Below, piece after piece: positions 26,087 through 34,709 of a DNA stretch of 64,000 nt; positions within the stretch are counted from its first letter, which is position 1, and every line of letters starts with the position of its first letter. A program made the position numbers and the translations under genes. This DNA is from Flexithrix dorotheae DSM 6795 (GTDB taxonomy: Bacteria > Bacteroidota > Bacteroidia > Cytophagales > Flammeovirgaceae). The notes beneath the pieces are model-generated. The model searched no databases and was not told the origin of the DNA. It saw nothing but the letters and a program-made list of their open reading frames with translations. The stretch lies in assembly GCF_000379765.1 (NCBI RefSeq), contig NZ_KB903443.1, positions 62,001 through 126,000 of the forward strand, read 5' to 3'.

Positions 26087-26845
26087 ATGCAACTTTTTCA
26101 CAGAGAAGTCGGACAAGGTTCACCACTCATTATTTTGCACGGATTATTTGGTTCTTCTGATAACTGGCTGACCATAGGCAAAGCCCTTGGAGAACATTTT
26201 AAAGTATATATGATTGACCAAAGAAACCATGGACAAACGGAAAATACGGAAGAATTTAATTATTCCCTCATGGCAGATGATCTGAAGGATTTCATAGAGG
26301 AGCATCATATTTCCAACCCTGTAATTATGGGCCATTCCATGGGGGGAAAAGTGGTGATGAAATTTATTTTAAAATACCCGGAAATTGCTATAAAAAGTAT
26401 TGTAGTAGATATTGCGCCCAGGTTTTACCCTCCCCATCATCAGAAAATTTTAGAAGGGTTAAACGAAATCCCTGTCCATCAACTAAAAAGCCGAAAGGAT
26501 GCGGAAATAATTTTGGCGAAACACGAACCTCAAATTGGTGTAAGGCAATTCTTATTAAAAAACCTTTACAGAAGCAGTTCCGGAGGTTTTGACTGGCGGA
26601 TCAACCTTTCGGTTCTCACAGAAAAGATTGAGAATGTAGGAGAAGCCATTACCTCAGAAAGCCAATATTTGAGTCCTGTTTTGTTTATAAAAGGAGAGAA
26701 GTCCAATTATATCCTTGAAAAAGATGAAAAAGATATAGGAACACTTTTCCCCAAATATCAGCTCAAAACCATTGCCAATGCCGGCCATTGGGTGCATGCA
26801 GAGCAGCCTTCCGTTTTTATTCAGTCCGTTTTAAATTTTATTTAG
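26087..26845 (+). CDS. Alpha/beta hydrolase, YbfF-like esterase
   Basis: A cytoplasmic esterase of the alpha/beta hydrolase fold. The oxyanion segment LIILHGLFGSSDNW, then DQRNHGQTEN, the nucleophile elbow GHSMGGKV (Ser about residue 86) and the C-terminal NAGHWVHAEQP with the catalytic His match the YbfF group. The frame is open further upstream to a TTG at 26045, but ATG at 26087 (MQLFHREVGQG) fits the family N-terminus and is used here. It is convergent with the HMG-CoA reductase gene, 18 bp away. Confidence 0.88.
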   Translation: MQLFHREVGQGSPLIILHGLFGSSDNWLTIGKALGEHFKVYMIDQRNHGQTENTEEFNYSLMADDLKDFIEEHHISNPVIMGHSMGGKVVMKFILKYPEIAIKSIVVDIAPRFYPPHHQKILEGLNEIPVHQLKSRKDAEIILAKHEPQIGVRQFLLKNLYRSSSGGFDWRINLSVLTEKIENVGEAITSESQYLSPVLFIKGEKSNYILEKDEKDIGTLFPKYQLKTIANAGHWVHAEQPSVFIQSVLNFI

Positions 26846-26863
26846 AAAAAAATATAGTTTAGG

Positions 26864-28411
26864 TTAGCGGTTCCGGCCATATCGTTCATGGCTGGAAACC
26901 CAATCTGAGGAGGAAATAGCCGAACCAAGGGAAATTTCCCCTGCAAGTGCTACACCTGCAATAATTTCGGCCAGTTTATTTACCTTGTTTCTACCCACAC
27001 AGCCCAAAACTTCCAAACATTCTTTCTGGGTGGGCAGACCGGTTCCACCACCAAAAGTTGCTACAATTAAGGACGGAATAGTTAAAGACATATACAAATC
27101 TCCCTCACTGGTAATTTCACTATAAAAAATCCCAGCTGAAGATTCTGCTACATTGGCCACATCCTGGCCGGTAGCGATAAACATTGCAGTAATGGCATTG
27201 GGTGAATGTGCCCCATTATTATTGGCGCCACATAGAAATGCCCCTATGGTAGAAATTCCGGAATGGTAATTCAGTTGTTCAGGCTCCACCCTCATATTTT
27301 GAATGAGTACATCTCGTTTCAGGGTACATTCTGCAATCACCCGCTTCCCCCTTGTACGCATAATATTTATCTGAGAAGCCTTTTTATCAGTGGCAAAATT
27401 AGATTCCAGATAGAAGTTGGTAATTCCCCCTTCAAAGTGATCTAAAATCCAGCTACAAGCCGCAAAAGTTGCCCTGCCTACCATATTTTGTCCGGCAGCA
27501 TCTCCTGTGGAATAATTAAATCTGAGGTATACAAATTTATTGGTAAGATAAGGATCGATATAAAGCAGTTTAGCGATGCTGGAAGTTGCTTCAGCATGAT
27601 CCCTGATTTCGTCCATATTTTCATTTACCCAACCCACAAATTCCCTGGATTGACGGGCATTCTCAAATACAAAAACAGGAGCCCTTTGCATGGCATCCCC
27701 CACTACAGTCACATAAGCACCTCCACACAGATTCAATACTTTTATTCCTCTATTATAAGAGGCCACTAAAGTGCCCTCCGAAGTGGCCAGTGGCACCAGG
27801 AATTCTCCCTTTGCATATTCGCCATTTATTTTTATAGGCCCGGCAAAGCCTAAAGGGACCTGGGAAATTCCTGTAAAATTCTCGCAATTTCCTTCGGTTT
27901 CATGCGGATCAATAGAATATTGAGAAGAATGGACCAGTTTTGCTCCGGAATAATCCTCCACAAACTTTTGTCTTTCTTTTATTATCCTTTCAGAATAATC
28001 ATCATCATTATCTCTTGGGATTTTCACAATATGGTCATCACTCGCAGAAATGGAATCCTCCACTTTTAAATGCAGCTTCCCATACGATTTGGTATTAAAA
28101 TCTACTTCAATTTTATACTTCCCTTCCTTCAATTCTCTTCCTTCTATTACAATCTGCAATTTTGATTTTAAAGGGAACTCCACTGGTCCGTCTTTCCCAA
28201 AATCTTCCATTTTCATCACATTTCCCTTCCCCAAATCCAGGGAAATAAGCGACTTATCAATTTCTTCTCCCGCTACTTTTATGGTGTTAATACTGATTAT
28301 CTTTACATCAGTTAATCTGTTCTTTAAAGAAAATTCAAGCCCGTTAGCTGTATTTTCGAGACTTCCACGGGTATATAATTGTTTGAGAACTAAACTTGGG
28401 ATTATAGTCAT
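26864..28411 (-). CDS. Hydroxymethylglutaryl-CoA reductase
   Basis: It catalyses the committed step of the mevalonate route to isoprenoids. Catalytic residues are visible: Glu in ATSEGTLVAS (E212), Lys in ATDKKAS (about K343), Asp in ATGQDVANVAES (D417) and the C-terminal His in SSHERYGRN (H508). The motif STGDAAGQNMVG (about 301-312) is also diagnostic. The pattern resembles class I (biosynthetic) enzymes. The first ~140 residues form an extra N-terminal region with no membrane helices, replacing the membrane domain of eukaryotic enzymes. No other mevalonate genes are adjacent. The gene is convergent with the esterase. Confidence 0.95.
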   Translation of the reverse strand: MTIIPSLVLKQLYTRGSLENTANGLEFSLKNRLTDVKIISINTIKVAGEEIDKSLISLDLGKGNVMKMEDFGKDGPVEFPLKSKLQIVIEGRELKEGKYKIEVDFNTKSYGKLHLKVEDSISASDDHIVKIPRDNDDDYSERIIKERQKFVEDYSGAKLVHSSQYSIDPHETEGNCENFTGISQVPLGFAGPIKINGEYAKGEFLVPLATSEGTLVASYNRGIKVLNLCGGAYVTVVGDAMQRAPVFVFENARQSREFVGWVNENMDEIRDHAEATSSIAKLLYIDPYLTNKFVYLRFNYSTGDAAGQNMVGRATFAACSWILDHFEGGITNFYLESNFATDKKASQINIMRTRGKRVIAECTLKRDVLIQNMRVEPEQLNYHSGISTIGAFLCGANNNGAHSPNAITAMFIATGQDVANVAESSAGIFYSEITSEGDLYMSLTIPSLIVATFGGGTGLPTQKECLEVLGCVGRNKVNKLAEIIAGVALAGEISLGSAISSSDWVSSHERYGRNR

Positions 28412-28834
28412 GATCTGTTAAGGTTTTGGTCAGAGGAAAATAATGCCATTATAAAGTTTTTCCAGGAATTTCTGCTTTGGTTTTGGCCAGGGGATTGAAT
28501 TAACCCATTCAACTACCATTTCCCAGAATTTCATATGGAATAAATGGACTTCAACTAATTAAAAAATGTGTAAAAAAATAATTCTTACACTTGTTACTTT
28601 CAGTGAGTTAAGATAAGAAATTTTCCTCTCCTGCCAAATTAGCCTGGCTTTCTTTTTAAGAAAGGATTCAAAAAAAAATTCGTGGGATAACGCTGTTAAG
28701 CTTTTTAAAACGTATCGTCTAAGGCAAAAATAAAGGCATACAAAAGCTGGTTTTATTCTTTCAACTTTAAGTACCTGAGTTCCACTCCGGGAGGCAAATT
28801 ATAAGATATTTATTTCTGTACAAATCCTAACTTA
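28412..28834. other. Gap between the HMG-CoA reductase and histidine kinase genes
   Basis: No gene is seen in 423 bp. A candidate terminator for the kinase gene lies at 28561-28590. A minus-strand TATTTTTG (28732-28725) could be a -7 element for the reductase, but without a matching -33. Confidence 0.4.
28561..28590 (-). terminator. Candidate terminator downstream of the histidine kinase gene
   Basis: A GTGTAA/TTACAC stem (28568-28573 and 28585-28590) is followed on the minus strand by ATTTTTT. The stem is short and the site is about 245 bp past the kinase stop, so confidence is modest. Confidence 0.4.
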
Positions 28835-30325
28835 CTAAGTGATTTTCTTGTGGGTAAATTTGAAAAGCGTAAACTCTCCGGGCTCACTTTCTACTTTAAT
28901 TTCGCCTCCCATTGATTCCACCTGCAAATTGATCAGGTATAGGCCTAGGCCTTTTCCTTCCACATGAGAATGAAACCTCTGGAAAATCTGGAATAACCTT
29001 TCTCCGACCTCCTGCATATCCATCCCAAGCCCATTATCCCTGACTGTCCACCTAAAAAAGCCATCACTTTCTTTCACTGTTATATCAATCTCAGGTGTCC
29101 TTTCAGGTGACCTGTATTTTATACTATTGGAAATCAGGTTAAGTAAAATACTCCTCAGCTTATGTTTGTTCACTACTATTTCAGTCTCACAATGCCGGGT
29201 AAAGTTTATTTTTACCTTTTGAGAAATGATATCCTTTCTTAGCAAGTCAGTAATATAGTCTACCTCCTTATCCAGGTTTTCCAGTGAGGTTTTTTGGTAC
29301 AATTCATTTCTAAGATCAATAATTTCATTCAGATCACTAAAAAGATCGATCATAGAATCTACTGTTTTGTACATGTAATCATATACTTCTTTATTGGCGG
29401 GGGATAATTCATTGTCTTCAAATAAATTGAGCAAACCTTTCAGACTGGTAACCGGTGATTTCAGGTTATGGGAAATGGCAAATGAAAATTGAGTCAGTTC
29501 ATTTTTTTGAATCACTAATTGTTCATTGGCATTTAATAAGTTTTTTGTCCTTTCAGCCACAACCATTTCCAGTTTTTGGTTCTGATCTTCTATTATCTTT
29601 TTGGCATTTATGAGGTGGTCGTGATTGGCCCGTAATTTTTCTGATTGTGCAGTGATTTCAAAGTTTTGTTTTTCCAGTTCCAGCTTCTGGTTGTCTATTT
29701 TTTTGTAATACCTTTCATTTAGGTTCTTAAGATTAAAAATAAATCCGAAAAGGGCTAAAAAAGCCAGTCCCACCATGATATCAAAGGCAAGTTTACTGGG
29801 ATCCTGATAACCAAAACTCCCCAATCCCACCCCAAGCCATTCATGAATCTGATCGCCAAATACCAACACAAAAAATCCTGGGATGGAACATAATATCATT
29901 TTTAGGAGATCTTTAGTTCTGAAAACCAGTAAAGGAAAAATAGTGGTACAAAGGGCCATAAAGCGATAAAAGAAAAAATCTTTTATCGTAACAAATTCAG
30001 GGTGAACCTGCTTATCAAATATGGATATAAACAGAATAAATAAAGGGGTTCCACAGCAAATGATGAGTTTGGAAAATTGAAATTTTCCAAGACTATTAAA
30101 AATGATATTTCCAAAATAGAAAACACCTGCTCCCAATAAAAACAACCTGGTGTTTGTCCATCCTCTGCCAGGTAAACTCACAAATAAAATTAAGATCAGG
30201 AGAAAACAGAAGGTAGCTGTTAAGAATGATATCGAATTAACCAGGATAATATTCTGTTCCTCAAGAGCATCAGAATTATGCCTCAGGCCTGTTTTCTCAA
30301 TATTATTCCATATTTTTTTTATCAT
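28835..30325 (-). CDS. Sensor histidine kinase, membrane-bound, orphan
   Basis: The N-terminal half has about six hydrophobic helices (residues ~28-200) of a 7TM/MASE-like sensor, followed by a coiled coil (about 210-265). The kinase core follows: the phospho-acceptor H-box FAISHNLKSPVTSLKGLL (about 281-298), N-box NLISNSIKYRS, G1 DNGLGMDMQ, and G2 GKGLGLYLI near the C-terminus. The 496-residue length is usual. No response regulator gene is adjacent, so its partner is elsewhere. The sensed signal is unknown. Confidence 0.92.
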   Translation of the reverse strand: MIKKIWNNIEKTGLRHNSDALEEQNIILVNSISFLTATFCFLLILILFVSLPGRGWTNTRLFLLGAGVFYFGNIIFNSLGKFQFSKLIICCGTPLFILFISIFDKQVHPEFVTIKDFFFYRFMALCTTIFPLLVFRTKDLLKMILCSIPGFFVLVFGDQIHEWLGVGLGSFGYQDPSKLAFDIMVGLAFLALFGFIFNLKNLNERYYKKIDNQKLELEKQNFEITAQSEKLRANHDHLINAKKIIEDQNQKLEMVVAERTKNLLNANEQLVIQKNELTQFSFAISHNLKSPVTSLKGLLNLFEDNELSPANKEVYDYMYKTVDSMIDLFSDLNEIIDLRNELYQKTSLENLDKEVDYITDLLRKDIISQKVKINFTRHCETEIVVNKHKLRSILLNLISNSIKYRSPERTPEIDITVKESDGFFRWTVRDNGLGMDMQEVGERLFQIFQRFHSHVEGKGLGLYLINLQVESMGGEIKVESEPGEFTLFKFTHKKIT

Positions 30326-30437
30326 TTTGGGAGATCTGCAATCTAACTTCCAACTTACAACGAGAACATCCTAAGAATCTGATAAGTAACATTTTTGATT
30401 TTAGGTAATTGGCATAATCTCAGAAAATTAAAATATC

Positions 30438-31793
30438 TTAAAGAGAATTAGTCAAATATTCTTCTTTAGTCTCCTTAATCAAATTAAAAAGTGCTTTCCG
30501 CTGGGCTACCAAATTGAAAATGATATCTTTTCGCTTTCTAAACAGGGTGAGCAGCCTTAAATTTTTACCGGAATGCATCATAAAATTCCAATAATGCATT
30601 ACAAAAAATCCTGATAAGGGAAGACTAACCCCATACAAAACCGTAAGCCAGAGCACTGAGAAAAGCTGGTAAAAAAAATAAATCTGTAAAGAATAAAACA
30701 GGGAAAATGTAAATATCCCGGTAACCATCATGATGGGAGCCAGATATTCTACATCTCTAGTAATTTTGCCGGCTACTTGAGATGGGATAATATAAGGCAA
30801 ATAATTATTGATTAACCCATATACATAAACTGGGAAGCCAAGTATTAAATAAAATAAAGCACTTAACCCCTTTAAAAAAATACTTCCGCTTAAGTTCTTT
30901 TTTGTAAATACTTCATCATTCAGTTTGAGCCTTTCTATATCATTGAAATATTTTTCAATATTCAGTTTTATAGTTTCCAGCCTGCCAGGATTTTTTTCTT
31001 CAAAATAGTTAATTGCTTTAATTACCTCTTTATTCACCACAAAATCCCGCTCCTTTTTTGAAACCTCTGCTCCTTCCAAAAGTGTAGATTTGAAAATTTT
31101 TTCGATGGCCAAAACCAATTTATCTTCTTCCTCATTTCTGGTCAGGATCAAATGTTTTTCAAGTCGTGCTCTGATTTCCTCTGTTAATTTTTTTACTGCG
31201 GAATATTCATCTCCCTGGTACTCATTTTTATATTTAGAAAGTTCAATGGGTTCATCAATATTCAGGGTAACCTTACTTCTAAATCTTCTTCCATCCGAAT
31301 AGTTCAGGCCTATTCCTAGAATCTTTAAATCCAGCTTAAAATCATTCTCCTTTTCAGCACCAAGAGCAATCCTGGCGGTTCCAGTTTTTATTTCCCTCAA
31401 TTTTCGTTCTAAATAACTGGTCCCTTCCGGAAAGATCAGAAGTGTTCCTTCGCTTGCCAAAAACTCAAAACATTTGGCAAATACAGCTTTATTATCGGGT
31501 TTTATCCCCGGTTTTACGTCCTGTTTTCTATAAACGGGAATCATATGAAGGACTTTATTAAAAATCCAGTGCTGCAGTTTAGATCTCCCAAAAACAGTGG
31601 CGTTGGCCAAGAAATGGACTTGCTTTGGAAGAATGGAGGCAATTAACATAGGATCCATGAATGTATTGGGATGATTGGCCACAACAATTACAGGTCCTTT
31701 CCGGGGCATAAAATGTTTGTTATTAACGGAAATCTCCTTAAAGAAAATCCTTAATGCAATTTTTACAATAAGTTTGAGAAGGGCATAAATCAT
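30438..31793 (-). CDS. 1-acyl-glycerol-3-phosphate acyltransferase (PlsC-like), with C-terminal membrane extension
   Basis: A membrane-associated acyltransferase of phospholipid synthesis. The catalytic NHPNTFMD (the NHx4D box, about residues 36-43) and the substrate-binding FPEGTS (about 121-126) are present. Beyond the ~200-residue PlsC domain the protein continues with a helical charged segment and then three to four hydrophobic helices (about 310-410), giving 451 residues in total. This longer architecture is common in Bacteroidota and may anchor the enzyme. It is a single gene; the kinase gene lies 112 bp downstream. Confidence 0.9.
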   Translation of the reverse strand: MIYALLKLIVKIALRIFFKEISVNNKHFMPRKGPVIVVANHPNTFMDPMLIASILPKQVHFLANATVFGRSKLQHWIFNKVLHMIPVYRKQDVKPGIKPDNKAVFAKCFEFLASEGTLLIFPEGTSYLERKLREIKTGTARIALGAEKENDFKLDLKILGIGLNYSDGRRFRSKVTLNIDEPIELSKYKNEYQGDEYSAVKKLTEEIRARLEKHLILTRNEEEDKLVLAIEKIFKSTLLEGAEVSKKERDFVVNKEVIKAINYFEEKNPGRLETIKLNIEKYFNDIERLKLNDEVFTKKNLSGSIFLKGLSALFYLILGFPVYVYGLINNYLPYIIPSQVAGKITRDVEYLAPIMMVTGIFTFSLFYSLQIYFFYQLFSVLWLTVLYGVSLPLSGFFVMHYWNFMMHSGKNLRLLTLFRKRKDIIFNLVAQRKALFNLIKETKEEYLTNSL

Positions 31794-32009
31794 CTTTAGG
31801 GTTTTAGTGAAAGACCATAAGTTGAATCGACTAATTCATCCAAATTTTAGCAAATTTGATGTGATGCATTAACCGTTCACTCAAAGTGATATTTGATTTA
31901 GGTGTATATTAGTTTTACTCAATATTTTAGCAAACTGATTAAAGTAGCCTAACGATTGAACTTTCGGCCCATTTCCAGTCGATTAAAATGGGTAAAAAAT
32001 TTTGCTTTC

Positions 32010-32261
32010 TTACAAACCCACTTTTTTTACCTTTTGCAGGTCATTTGAAGCATCTATCATTTTTACCCAAATTACCTGTTTTCCCGATTCCAATGATTCG
32101 TAATAAAACTTCCCCTCAATTTTTATGATTTTGCACTTCCCTAGTTCGTACCGAAGAGATTCCACAATATCACCTTCTTCCAATACATTATTATTTAAAT
32201 CTATTAACTGAGGTTCACTTTTCGGCTTTTCCTTCTTATTCCGCTTAAAAAATCCAAACAT
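32010..32261 (-). CDS. Small hypothetical protein downstream of the E2 gene
   Basis: I do not recognise the family. The 83-residue product starts with a basic segment (MFGFFKRNKKEKPKSEPQ), followed by a small beta-rich domain containing DIVESLRYELGKCKIIKIEG and IWVKMIDASNDLQKVKKV. It reads like a small barrel of the SH3/KOW type. Only 3 bp separate it from the stop codon of the E2 gene, so translational coupling and cotranscription are likely. A role tied to the dehydrogenase complex is possible but not shown. Confidence 0.6.
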   Translation of the reverse strand: MFGFFKRNKKEKPKSEPQLIDLNNNVLEEGDIVESLRYELGKCKIIKIEGKFYYESLESGKQVIWVKMIDASNDLQKVKKVGL

Positions 32262-32264
32262 TGG

Positions 32265-33599
32265 CTATATTTTTTGGGTATCATCAAATTGTTCCAGGTA
32301 ATCAGCTACTTTTCTTACAAACATTCCCCCCAAAGAGCCATCCACAACCCTATGGTCGTAAGAATGGGAAAGGAACATCATTTTCCTGATTCCAATAAAA
32401 TCACCCTGTGGAGTTTCAATTACAGCAGGTTTTTTCTTTATCGTTCCAAAAGCCATTATACCCACCTGCGGCTGAACCAAAATAGGTGTTCCCATTACAT
32501 TACCAAAAGTACCCACATTGGAAATGGTATAGGTACCTCCAGTAAGCTCATCTGGCTTAAGTTGATTCAACCTGGCCCTTTCCGCAAGGTCATTCACTTT
32601 TAAAGCAAGACCCGATAAATTATAATGATCCGCATTTTTGATTACCGGCACGATAAGATTCCCATTCGGTAATGCCACAGCCATTCCAATATTGATGTCT
32701 TTCTTCACTATGATTTTATCCTCCTTCACAGAAATATTAATCATCGGGAAATCCTTAATGGCTTTTACAATTGCCTGAATGAAAATAGGGGTAAATGTCA
32801 GATTTGACCCTTCTCTTTCACTGAAAGCCCTTTTTTCTCTTGATCTCCAGTCAAAAACAGTAGTGAGATCAGCTTCTACAAAGGAAGTGACATGAGGAGC
32901 AATTCTTTTAGACTCTACCATTCGGTCTGCTATCATTTTCCGCATCCTGTCCATCTCAATGATTTCATCATGACCATTGAGGGATTTGGTTCGAGCTTCA
33001 GTTGGGGCCTGAGCCACAACAGGTTGAATGTTTTTATTTTCATTTGGAGTCTGTGTGGAAATACTTTGTAATTCTCTCTCAGTACCTACAGTTCCACCTT
33101 GTCTGGAAGACACATAATTAAGGATGTCATTCTTGGTAACCCTACCACCATTTCCAGTGCCGGGCACAAGTTCCAGTTCTTTTATGGTAATATTCTCCTT
33201 TTTGGCAATATTCATTACCAATGGAGAATAAAACCTTGAAGCCTCTGATTTATCGAAATTTCCCACTCCATTTGCCATTTCCATTTCTGGTTGTGGAGCT
33301 TCTGCCATTACCAATTTTTCTTCCTCCTCTACTGGTCCATCTTCAATACTCGTTTTCGACTCGGTTAAAATTCTTGCGATAGGCTTATCCACTTCTACCA
33401 CATCCCCTTCATTGGCCAGAATTTCCTGTAAAACTCCGGAAAAAGGAGCCGGGACTTCTGTATCCACCTTATCGGTAGCCACTTCAAGAACTGCCTCATC
33501 TTCTTCTATCTTATCACCTGGTTGTTTAAGCCACTTCAGGATGGTACCTTCCATCACACTTTCACCCATTTTGGGCATAATCATTTCCACTAATGCCAT
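32265..33599 (-). CDS. 2-oxo acid dehydrogenase E2, dihydrolipoamide acyltransferase
   Basis: E2 is the core of a 2-oxo-acid dehydrogenase complex and transfers an acyl group to CoA via lipoyl-lysine. The lipoyl domain is at residues 1-80 with K44 in EVATDKVDTEVPAP. An E3/E1-binding domain is near 125-165 (SPLVMNIAKKENI, GRVTKNDIL). The catalytic domain carries the active-site His and Asp in SHSYDHRVVDG near the C-terminus. The lipoyl region and the single lipoyl domain favour the branched-chain (BkdB/BCKDH) type over pyruvate E2, but this is not decisive. E1 and E3 genes are not adjacent. Confidence 0.93.
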   Translation of the reverse strand: MALVEMIMPKMGESVMEGTILKWLKQPGDKIEEDEAVLEVATDKVDTEVPAPFSGVLQEILANEGDVVEVDKPIARILTESKTSIEDGPVEEEEKLVMAEAPQPEMEMANGVGNFDKSEASRFYSPLVMNIAKKENITIKELELVPGTGNGGRVTKNDILNYVSSRQGGTVGTERELQSISTQTPNENKNIQPVVAQAPTEARTKSLNGHDEIIEMDRMRKMIADRMVESKRIAPHVTSFVEADLTTVFDWRSREKRAFSEREGSNLTFTPIFIQAIVKAIKDFPMINISVKEDKIIVKKDINIGMAVALPNGNLIVPVIKNADHYNLSGLALKVNDLAERARLNQLKPDELTGGTYTISNVGTFGNVMGTPILVQPQVGIMAFGTIKKKPAVIETPQGDFIGIRKMMFLSHSYDHRVVDGSLGGMFVRKVADYLEQFDDTQKI

Positions 33600-34066
33600 T
33601 GTCTATCTAAATATGTGTTTATAAAAAGGGTTCAGTTTCGATCAAATAATATAATAACCTGTCAATTTTTGCATATACCTTTTGCCAAATACTTTTTTGG
33701 TTTAGGTAGTTATGCTAATTCTCTCAAATATACCTTCACCTGAGCAATAATTTTGGCATATCAATCCCCACTTTATTATTTGATGGTTACAAATAAAGAA
33801 TAAATTGAAAATAATCTTCCAGAAACCGGGCATAAAAAAGTACTGGAGATAATAATAATTTAAAAATTTTGTATCGGATTTAGGCCAGAAAAAACAAAAA
33901 ACCATAGCCAACCCACAAATTCTCTATCGATACAAAGGTAATAATTTTTCTTTCAAAATTGATCAAAATGTGCATCCGGGCAACTCATGCAGCGTTTTTA
34001 GAAGAGAAAGCGTACGGGTTATAAAAATAAAACCATAATCAACTAAAATTTTAGGGAAAACAATTA
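33600..34066. other. Divergent gap between the E2 and ECF sigma genes
   Basis: About 480 bp separate the divergent starts of E2 and the sigma factor. A minus-strand TATATTTG (33732-33725) is a possible -7 element for E2 with a leader of about 120 nt, but the -33 is poor. A 69-codon minus-strand frame at 33702-33911 is aromatic- and Cys-rich and looks like chance. Confidence 0.4.
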
Positions 34067-34074
34067 TAAATTTG
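34067..34074 (+). promoter_or_regulatory. TAnnTTTG element upstream of the ECF sigma gene
   Basis: TAAATTTG is an exact -7 match only 8 bp before the TTG taken as start at 34083. If it is used, the message would have almost no leader, or translation starts later at the in-frame TTG at 34140. Confidence 0.4.
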
Positions 34075-34082
34075 GTATAGTA

Positions 34083-34709
34083 TTGAATGCACTGGCACTT
34101 GATCATTTAGATTCATTTGACTATCAGACCTGGATAACCTTGGATAACAGACTCTCAACAAAAGAGATTGATCTAATTAAAGGCTGCCTAAAAGGGAATG
34201 CTGTAGCACAGGAGAAATTGTATAAACATTTCTATGGCTATGTCATGTCTATTGCATTACGCTATTCATCTAATCAGGAGGAAGCCAAAGAAATTCTGAA
34301 TGAAGGTTTCCTTAAAATTTTTACCAAACTCCAGCTATACGATAAATCCAAATCTTTTAAAGGTTGGGTAAGAAAAATAGTAATCAACACCTCAATTGAC
34401 TATTTCAGAAGCAAACAGAAACATCTCAATCAGTGTGAACTAACGGCTGCAGCCGACTTCGAACTAGATTTCAACATTATTGACAGACTTTCTGTTAATG
34501 AATTGTTGGATTTACTTCATCAACTTCCTGAATCTTACAGACTGGTATTCAACCTGTTTGAGATTGAAGGGTATTCACATAAAGAGATAAGTGATATTTT
34601 GAAAATTCCAATTGGAACCAGCCGGTCAAATCTGACGCGGGCGAAGCAAAAATTAAGGGAAATGGTAATAAAACTTTACAATAATGAACTCGAAAGATCA
34701 ATTCGATAA
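34083..34709 (+). CDS. ECF-type RNA polymerase sigma factor
   Basis: An extracytoplasmic-function sigma factor. Region 2 runs from about residue 29 (LIKGCLKGNAVAQEKLYKHF) through NEGFLKIFTKL and WVRKIVINTSIDYFRS. Region 4 is LPESYRLVFNLFEIEGYSHKEISD with the helix-turn-helix ending IPIGTSRSNLTRAKQKLREM. There is no suitable ATG; the frame has TTG at 34083 and TTG at 34140, and the latter would begin MDNRLSTKEID just before region 2. The gene overlaps the next by 26 bp, coupling it to a probable anti-sigma factor. The target genes are unknown. Confidence 0.92.
   Translation: MNALALDHLDSFDYQTWITLDNRLSTKEIDLIKGCLKGNAVAQEKLYKHFYGYVMSIALRYSSNQEEAKEILNEGFLKIFTKLQLYDKSKSFKGWVRKIVINTSIDYFRSKQKHLNQCELTAAADFELDFNIIDRLSVNELLDLLHQLPESYRLVFNLFEIEGYSHKEISDILKIPIGTSRSNLTRAKQKLREMVIKLYNNELERSIR

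Noticed and set aside
33702-33911. Minus-strand open frame of 69 codons upstream of the E2 gene
   Set aside because: It lies in the divergent promoter region and the translation is aromatic- and Cys-rich without domain signs, so it is probably chance.
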